From Excoecaria cochinchinensis (taxonomy: Eukaryota; Streptophyta; Magnoliopsida; Malpighiales; Euphorbiaceae), in the NCBI GenBank assembly GCA_947683425.1, contig CANTUQ010000159.1, forward strand, positions 5,532,001 to 5,596,000: a DNA stretch of 64,000 nt, in the 5' to 3' direction. The translations under genes were made by a program, and so were the position numbers. The notes beneath the pieces are model-generated. The model was not told where the DNA came from. It saw only the letters and a list, made by a program, of their open reading frames with translations, and made no database searches. Shown here in pieces: positions 56,925 through 64,000 of the stretch; the stretch's first letter is position 1; each line of letters begins with the position of its first letter.

Positions 56925-59900
56925 ATGGATTCTGATTCTGCTCGAGGTGCGCTTGAGGAATCCGCTAAAAGTGTGAATCCTCCAGCTATAGATTCGTCTG
57001 TTTCTATTTCTATGTCGGCTCAACGTGCTAGGGTCCAGCCCGAGGCCGCTGCCATGCCTTTTGAGGCTATGTTCAGATTGCATCAAGACATGGCTCGGGT
57101 TTTTGAATGGGTGATTGCCCCTAAAGCTCCGATAGAGAGTTTAAGAAGAGCTGGTGTTGAGGATTTTTGTGGGACCGGGCTAGATGAGTCAGAGTTAGCT
57201 GAAAAGTGGCTTGATAAAGTAAAGAGAGCTTTAAAGGAAGTCAGATGTCCTCCCGATCAGCAAGCTGAATATGCTGTGGCATTGCTTCAAGGATCGACTT
57301 ACGAATGGTGGGAGTTGGTATGTAAGCAACCTCAGATGCCTGATCCGGTTACATGGGAATTCTTTGGGGAGGAGTTCACAAAGAAGTATGTGACTCAGGC
57401 ATATAGGGATGCAAGATGGGCCATGTTAGTTTCGGATTATGAGAAAGAGTTTAATCGGTTGTCTCGCTATGCTCCGCGTGGGGTTATGACATATGATTTC
57501 AGATGCAAGCATTTTGAAGCCGGGTTGAACAAGTCTTTGAAGATTGCTTTGATTTCTTTGATGTGTACGCTCGGGGTAAGTTATTATCAGATTGCAGAGG
57601 CTGCCATGAGGGCGGAGAAGACGGAATCATTGCTTAGGGAGAGAGCTCAACGAAGGAATTCTGCACGGGGTGGTTTTTCCTCATCTTCAGGTAAGAGATC
57701 TAGGAACCTGCAAGATGAGCTATCAGCTGGTTTGGCTACTAGAGGTAGAAGGCAAGGTTCAATAGCGGTAGCTGGTTCTGGCAGAGGTGATAGATCTGAT
57801 GCTATACCTGTTTGTGCACATTGCAACAAGGCTCACCAGGGTGAGTGTAGGTGGCTCACTGGTGGGTGTTTTAAGTGTGGGAGCATCGAGCACCGTCTGG
57901 CTAGTTGTCCCCAGTTGAATGAGGATTCAGGCCCACAAGGAGGAGCTAGCAGAGTTAGGTCGAATGCGTCTCCGGCTGGCAGAGGTAGAGGTAGAGGTCG
58001 AGGCGGTCGACCCAGAGATGGAGCTGTTTCTGAGACTGTTGAGCGTCCTCCACCTGTTGCAGCTAGAGCATATGCAGTTAGAGCTAGAGAGGAGCGGGAT
58101 GCCCCTGATGTGATTGCTGGTAAGTTCCTACTCCATGACACCGAATTATATGCTCTAATAGACCCTGGTTCCACACACTCATATTTATGCATGCATAAGA
58201 TTATTGATAAGTTGCATGTGGTAGATCAGTTAGACTATAAGATATGTGTGACCAATCCATTAGGGCATAGTGTCAATGTGAGTAGAGTCTTTAGGAATTG
58301 TCCTCTATTTGTGGAAGGTGTAGAATTCCCAGTGGATTTGATAGAGCTGTCGTTCCAAGAGTTTGACCTGATTTTGGGTTTGGACTGGTTGGGTAAGCAT
58401 CGGGCTGTGGTTGATTGCCATAGGAAGACCTTTGTGCTTCGGGATAGGAACCGAGCTCCGGTGTTTGTAAGAGGTTTGGGTGCGAGTTCTGTGAACAACT
58501 TGATTTCTGCAATTCAAGCCAAGAGGTTTTTGAGGAAAGGTTGTGAGGCTTTTCTAGCGGTGGTTTTGGATTCCAAGAGGGACCAAGTAACTATTGAGAA
58601 TATCCCTGTTGTACGGGAGTTTAGTGATGTTTTCCCGAGTGATTTGCCTGGGTTGCCTCCAGAGAGGGAAGTTGAGCTAGCCATAGAGATCATGTTGGGT
58701 ACCACAACTATATCGAAGGCACCTTATCGGATGGCTCCTGTAGAGTTGAGAGAATTAAAAACTCAACTGCAAGAGCTATTGGATAAGGGGTTTATTCGAC
58801 CCAGTATATCTCCATGGGGAGCTCCGATTCTGTTTGTCAAGAAAAAGGATGGGTCATTGAGGATGTGCATCGACTATAAGCAGATCAATAAGGTTACAGT
58901 GAAGAATAAGTATCCGCTGCCTAGAGTCGAGGATTTGTTTGATCAGCTCCAGGGTGCAGGTGTGTTTTCCAAGATAGATCTTCGGTCAGGGTACTATCAG
59001 CTTCGGGTCAAGGATGAAGATGTGGTTAAGACTGCATTTCGAACTCGGTATGGCCACTATGAGTTCCTTGTCATGCCGTTTGGGTTGACCAATGCTCCAG
59101 CGGCATTCATGGATTTGATGAATAGAGTGTTTAGGCCATACTTGGACCGATTTGTAGTAATGTTTATAGATGACATCTTGGTGTATTCCAAGGATGAGAC
59201 CGAACATGAGGAACATCTCCGATTGGTTTTGCAAGTATTGAGGGAACAACGGTTGTTTGCCAAGTTGAGTAAGTGTGATTTTTGGCTTCGGGAAGTGTCG
59301 TTCTTGGGCCATATAGTTTCAGTCAAGGGTATCCAAGTAGATTCAGCTAAGATAGAGGCGATAGTTGATTGGAAAGCACCTAGGAATGTTCAGGAAGTGC
59401 GGAGTTTCCTTGGTTTAGCGGGGTACTACCGTCGGTTTGTTAAGAGTTTCTTTGTGATTGCCGCTCCGATAACTAGGTTGTTGAGGAAGGGAGTTAAGTT
59501 CGAGTGGTCGGCTAAGTGTCAAGCTTGCTTTGAGAGGTTTAAGCAGTTGTTAGTTGAAGCTCCTATACTGACTCAACCCATCACGGGTAAGGAGTTTGTT
59601 ATGTATAGTGACGCTTCAGGTGTTGGTCTGGGATGTGTTTTGATGCAGGAAGGTAAGGTGGTGGCTTATGCGTCTCGGCAGTTAAAGCCACATGAGAGGA
59701 ATTATCTGACGCATGATCTTGAGTTAGCAGCGGTTATTTTTGCTTTGAAGATTTGGCGCCATTATCTCTACGGGGAGAAGTGCAGGATCTTTACAGACCA
59801 CAAAAGTTTGAAGTATTTCCTGACTCAGAAGGAATTGAATATGAGACAGCGTCGATGGCTTGAGTTGTTTAAAGATTACGATTGCATTGTGGATTACCAC

Positions 59901-61529
59901 CCGGGTAAGGCCAATGTAGTCGCAGATGCTTTGAGTCGGAAGTCAGTTTCTGCCTTATTTTTGAGACGGTTAAGATGGAGGTTTGGTTCGGATGGGGCTT
60001 TAATAGCTCAGTTGAGAGTGAAGCCTACCTTGAGACAGCGGATAGTTGATGCTCAGAAAATTGATGCAAAGCTTTAGAGGATTGTGCAAGAGATTAGTCT
60101 GGGCAAGCAGTCAGAGCTCTCGGTTCTGGATGGAGCGCTTTTGTATAGGAACCGTTTGTGTGTTCTTGATGATGAGGAATTGAGGAAACAACTTCTGAGT
60201 GAGGCGCATAGCACGGTTTTCACCATGCATCCCGGGAGTAACAAGATGTATCGGGATATGAAGCAGTTTTATTAGTGGTCTGGTATTAAGAGAGATATAC
60301 TGGATTTTATGTCCAAGTGCCTGACATGTCAGCAGGTAAAGGCTGAGCACCAAGTTCCTCCGGGATTGCTCACGCCTTTATCCGTCCCGGAGTGGAAGTG
60401 GGATGACATTGCTATGGATTTTGTTTCCGATTTGCCCTTGACTCAGAAAAAGCATGATTCTGTTTGGATTATTGTGGATCAACTCACAAAGTTTGCTCAC
60501 TTCTTGCCGGTTAGGATGGATTACCAGATGGATAAATTGGCCAGTATCTATGTGGATGAGATAGTTCGGTTGCATGGAGTGCCTTTGTCTATAGTTTCAG
60601 ACCGGGACCCAAGGTTCACATCTAAGTTTTGGAAAGAGTTGCAGCGAGCTTTGGGTACCAAGTTGAACTTCAGTACGGCATTTCATCCTCAGACAGACAG
60701 TCAGTCCAAACGAGTGATTCAGATCTTAGAGGACATGTTAAGGGCTTGTATTTTGGACTTTCCGGGTAGTTGGGACAAGTATGTATCGCTTATGGAATTT
60801 GCCTACAACAATAGCTATCAGTCCAGTATCGGTATGGCTCCTTATGAGGCTTTGTATGGACGGCAGTGTAGGACTCCAGTTTGTTGGATAGAGTTGTCCG
60901 AGAGGTTAGTGATTGGGCCAGATCTGGTTAGAGATTCAGAGGAGAAGATCAGAATTGTGCAGCAGAATTTGAAAGCGGCCAAGGATCGATAGAGATCTTA
61001 TGCCAACTTGAAGAGAAAAGATGTGCAGTTTGAAGTCGGGGACAAAGTCTTCCTGAAAGTTTCTCCTTGGAGAAAAGTGCTTAGGTTTGGAAGGAAAGGA
61101 AAGCTTAGTCCTCGCTTCATTGGTCCGTATGAGGTTTTGGCCAGAGTTGGTCCGGTAGCCTATAGGTTGGCTTTACCGATAGAGTTGTCAAGGTTTTACG
61201 ATGTGTTTCATGTTTTGATGCTTCGTCGATACCGATCAAATCCGTCGCACATTTTGTCAGTGCAAGATGTGCAGGTTCAGCCTGATTTCTCTTATGATGA
61301 AGAACCAAGAGCTATCTTAGCTCGGGAAGTGAGACAATTAAGGAGTAAGCATATTCCGTTGGTGAAGGTGTTATGGAATCACCACGGAGTCGAAGAAACG
61401 ACATGGGAACCTGAAGAGTCGATGAGAGCTCAGTATCCGCAGTTGTTCAGTTCAGGTGAAAATTTTGAGGACGAAATTCTTATTAGTAAGGGAGAGTTGT
61501 CACACCCCGTTTGCCCCCTAGTAGAATGA
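56925..61529 (+). pseudogene. Tekay gag-pol polyprotein, best preserved copy (three in-frame stops)
   Basis: One frame from ATG at 56925 (MDSDSARGALEESAKSVNPP). Rough residues: gag 60-240, CCHC knuckle CFKCGSIEHRLASC near 312-325, protease LIDPGSTHSYL near 412, RT from 600 with FIDDILVYS near 746, RNase H YSDASGVGLGCV near 893 and ADALSRK near 1003. Integrase follows (CLTCQQVKAEHQVP, MDFVSDLPLTQ, SDRDPRF), then chromodomain IPLVKVLWNHHGVEETTWEP near 61357. Stops are at 60075, 60273 and 60990. The catalytic Glu region reads TDSQSKR instead of TDGQSER, so the integrase Glu is Lys. Gag lacks nine codons (RWAMLVSDYE against RWAQFLSLK...). The normal stop after EILI is lost by a 1-bp deletion, so the frame runs into the LTR. 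Confidence 0.93.
61486..61497 (+). promoter_or_regulatory. Polypurine tract of the plus-strand Tekay element
   Basis: GTAAGGGAGAGT directly precedes the 3' LTR start TGTCACACC. Confidence 0.8.
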
Positions 61530-61763
61530 GTCATGTTTGTGCACGTGCATTGTGTAAGTTTTGGCTTGTGTAAAGGGCATTTTGGGTAGAAATGCATGTT
61601 TTAAGAGTTTTGTTAGCATGTGGGTACATGTGTGGTGTTAGGGTGTGAATTAGTTGGGTTGCACTTGGGTGTGCTCATTTGCATGGTTGTAGAGTGTGTG
61701 TTAGGGCTGTGTTTTTGTGTGTGTTTGCTCATACCATGGTAGGGTGTGTCTTAGTAAGGTATT
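61498..61763 (+). mobile_element. Start of the 3' LTR of the plus-strand Tekay element
   Basis: 266 bp matching 54263-54528. It is interrupted at CTTAGTAAGGTATT by the Tat-like LTR that starts at 61764; GTATT (61759-61763) is the likely target-site copy. The rest is beyond the window. Confidence 0.9.
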
Positions 61764-62982
61764 TGTAAGCACCGTGTCCCGGAACGGTCCGGATCAGAGG
61801 TTACCCTATGATGAAATCAATGTCCGAGCCTGTATGAGGGGCTGGATTTGGAGATTTTAGTCCCGCGTTCCATGAGAAATTAGGCTTTTTTACAATTCCT
61901 GGGCAGAGGGGGAGAAAACAGAGGGTTTTTTGAGTCAAAAAGCTTTTTGTCCTCCACAGACGGCCAGCCCGTCTGTGAAGTCGGCCCGTCGCTACGAGTC
62001 ACCGACGGCTGTGGTATTTTCCAACGCCCGTCGGAAAATCACCGCCCCTATCAGAATGCCGCCTGGTTTCCCGGAGCACGCAAACCTTCTGACGCCCGTC
62101 GGTGGATGTGGCAGGGCCGTCGGACGAATCCTTGTGTCAGAAGGATTCTTCCGACGCCCGCCCCCATACACCGACACCCGTCGGTCGTCTCTGGCTACAA
62201 AAGCTCCGAATTTTCATTTGAAAAGGGTTGGAAAAAATTTTCGAAGGAGGAAACTCTACCCAATTTCAAGCAAGTTTTCTCTCTCTTCCAACAAAACACA
62301 CTTTCTAAGGAAATCTATTGAATCAAGGATCAAATCAATCAAAAGGAACTAAAAGCTAATTAGTTTTCTTTAGATTTTGACTCCAAAATCGATTTTCTGA
62401 GGGATTGAAGAAGAAATATCTCATTTTCTCTCTTTAATCTTTCATTTTTGCTCTTCGTGGAACGCGCGGGGCTCTAACCAACACAAAAATCTCACCCGAG
62501 GCGATTATCTGAGGGTAAATATTCCGGGTCCTTTCTCCATTTCATCTCATAGTTATTATTTTCTTTATAGAATTTTTAAATATTTGTCATTATTTTCTTT
62601 GAGTTTTGACTCTCCTATCTTCTTTTGGGATAAAACCCACTTTTTTGACTTTAAAAAGGTTTTTTTTTTCTCTCTTCTCTGTTCTATTTTTTTGGAGACA
62701 GTGGTGACCGACGGGTCATCTTTATCACCGACGCCCGTCGGTCACCCACCTACAGACGCCCCTCCTTGAGTGACAAACGGACGTCTCGGTTACCTTAACC
62801 GACGCCCGTCGGTCAGCTAAGTAAGGCTGTCGGTGGGTCCTATCCCCATCTTTTTAATCATTTTTTTATCTCTTTCAAGTTTTCTTGATTTCCTATATGT
62901 TAATTTTATGTATATTAACATCTTTTAACTTTTTATGAGTGTATATTGATCCTCCTGGACTATCCCGAGCTTGAGCGGCTAT
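61764..62982 (+). mobile_element. Tat-like LTR (second family), start of an element
   Basis: It begins TGTAAGCACCGTGTCCC and GGATCAGAGGTTACCC, which parallels the Tat LTR start TGTAGAAACTGGGTCC...GATCAGAGTTACCC at 24201. It shares CTGAGGGTAAATATTCC (62510-62526) with 12949-12965. It carries GACGCCCGTC-type dyads at 61957-62192 and 62700-62815. Small overlapping open frames at 61930-62352 come from this GC-rich section and are not supported as genes. It is cut at 62983 by another LTR. Confidence 0.7.
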
Positions 62983-64000
62983 TGTTAGTGTAAGCCCTAG
63001 CCCCAATACATTGTAATAAAACACTTTAGTTAATAAATGAGGCATTTGTTTTATCCATTGTATTCCTGTGCATGTCAATTGATAGAACTATCCAAGAATG
63101 TTGTTTCAGTTTAAGTTATCATGTGTGAGGCACATGGTTGTAAGGCCTTGAAACAAATGAGACTTCATTCTAAATATCCCTAGTCAGTCATTGTTATGGG
63201 AATAACAAATGAATTAAGACTAGTATGCTCTCTCTGATTAGTTGAGTTCTGTCTTACGGATCATAAGGACAAAAGTGTCAATCAGAGATCATAGATACAT
63301 GTTTATAACATGGTATTTGGATATGATCCACACATGAGAACACTACATGGTATAAGTCATAAGTGTTCCTCATATGCAAGTTTTGTATCGGAGTTCTTAG
63401 ACCTAAAATCTCTATGAAACTCTTTATGAATTACTGTGTACTTTGACATACACCTAACGTGCTCGTAACTGAGTGACAAGTATGGGTATGCTTGGGTATG
63501 CATTGATTCATGTTAGAGAGCATGAGAGAAGTGAAGGGATTACCCCTCTCTATAAGAGAGAAAAATATCATCGGCCACTTGATCAGTGAACTGAGAAGTG
63601 TATGGCCATACCGAGATGTAATAATGTGCAATCATTATTCATCTGAGAGTTCAGTGTCACTGGAATATCAAGAAAGGAATTAACTTACACATGAGGATGA
63701 CTTGTTCCATGCCTTATGTTAATTCTGATATTTATGGGTAAGGGACTATACAAAATTGCATTAGGTCATCAAATGCCATTTGCATTTTCATTTAATTTGG
63801 AATGCTATAAATATCTTGCTAGAGAATATATATAGCCTTTGAATTAATTCATTAATTCAATTGCCAATATTAAATGGACCTATAGGATCGCACACAAAGC
63901 ATTGGGCTTAAAATATTTAAATAAGGCATTGAGCATTAATTTGGGCTTTTAATAAAAGTCAAGCTAATGTATGTAATGGGTATTAAATTGCTATTGGACC
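62983..64000 (+). mobile_element. Start of an LTR of unassigned type
   Basis: TGTTAGTGTAAGCCCTAG at 62983 begins a 1 kb stretch, AT-rich and non-coding, that runs off the window. TGTTAGTGTAAGCCCTAG-like starts and a GGACCTATAGGATCGCACAC block (63874-63893) resemble LTRs of Ty1/copia or non-coding LARD-type elements seen in many plants. This is from memory and was not searched. No coding sequence or LTR end is visible, so it may be an LTR or a solo LTR. Confidence 0.5.

Larger units (their letters stand above)
54263..61763 (+). mobile_element. Plus-strand Tekay element in Athila RNase H
   Basis: The 5' LTR is 54263-56805, the primer site 56811-56822, gag-pol 56925 to about 61480 and the polypurine tract near 61486-61497. 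The first 266 bp of the 3' LTR (61498-61763) precede the nested Tat-like insertion. The pair of LTR starts differs at about five of the 266 shared bases. Its polyprotein is a close relative of the array element (most motifs identical), but its dyad array is of the type seen in element Y. The target duplication cannot be tested because the far end is off-window (5' flank AATAA). Confidence 0.92.

Noticed and set aside
61930..62352. 140- and 124-codon overlapping frames in the Tat-like LTR
   Set aside because: They lie in different frames over GC-rich dyads and leader, are not preserved in the related LTR at 11666, and have no domain.

Overview
This 64 kb window is plant nuclear DNA made almost entirely of nested LTR retrotransposons. 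I found no convincing host gene, tRNA or rRNA. Three Ty3/gypsy lineages of seed plants are recognisable: Tekay-type chromoviruses (gag CCHC knuckle, DPGST protease, FIDDIL reverse transcriptase, C-terminal chromodomain, PBS TGGTATCAGAGC for initiator tRNA-Met), Athila (PBS TGGCGCCGTTG..., FMDD reverse transcriptase) and Tat/Ogre (PBS TGGCGACTC..., tandem repeats in a long 3' untranslated region). A large, repeat-rich, probably dicot genome is likely, but the species cannot be told from the sequence.

Layout, left half. Positions 1-1302 are the end of a minus-strand LTR. Positions 1303-9112 are one LTR of a minus-strand Tekay-like element, called Y here. Y's other LTR is 27687-30621, and its decayed internal region is 9113-11665 plus 27002-27686. 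Y's left LTR holds a solo LTR (2792-7898) that itself holds another solo LTR (5278-7781). A plus-strand Tat-like element (11666-27001) sits in Y's gag. That Tat element carries its own solo LTR (16824-19390) in the middle of its gag zinc finger. Y sits in an older LTR (30622-31673), which sits in an older Tekay pol fragment (31674-32237).

Layout, right half. An Athila element (plus strand) starts at 32238 in that pol fragment. Its 5' LTR is split by a minus-strand Tekay array with three LTRs and two internal regions (33241-50144), flanked by the 5-bp duplication ATTGG. Athila coding remnants run from 50604 to 54262. There a plus-strand Tekay element (54263-61763) interrupts the RNase H region. 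Its 3' LTR is cut by a Tat-like LTR (61764), which is cut by another LTR (62983 to the window end).

All coding regions are broken by stops, frameshifts, deletions or active-site changes, so no element here looks autonomous. The most interesting signals lie in the Tekay LTRs: (i) a short reading frame preserved across divergent LTR families and placed like the second exon of a ~105-127 nt intron; (ii) family-specific arrays of CpG-rich dyads that appear to be swapped between families, with similar dyads in Athila and Tat; (iii) a conserved double hairpin; (iv) a middle LTR in the three-LTR array that is a mosaic of the two outer LTRs, as expected from unequal crossing-over.
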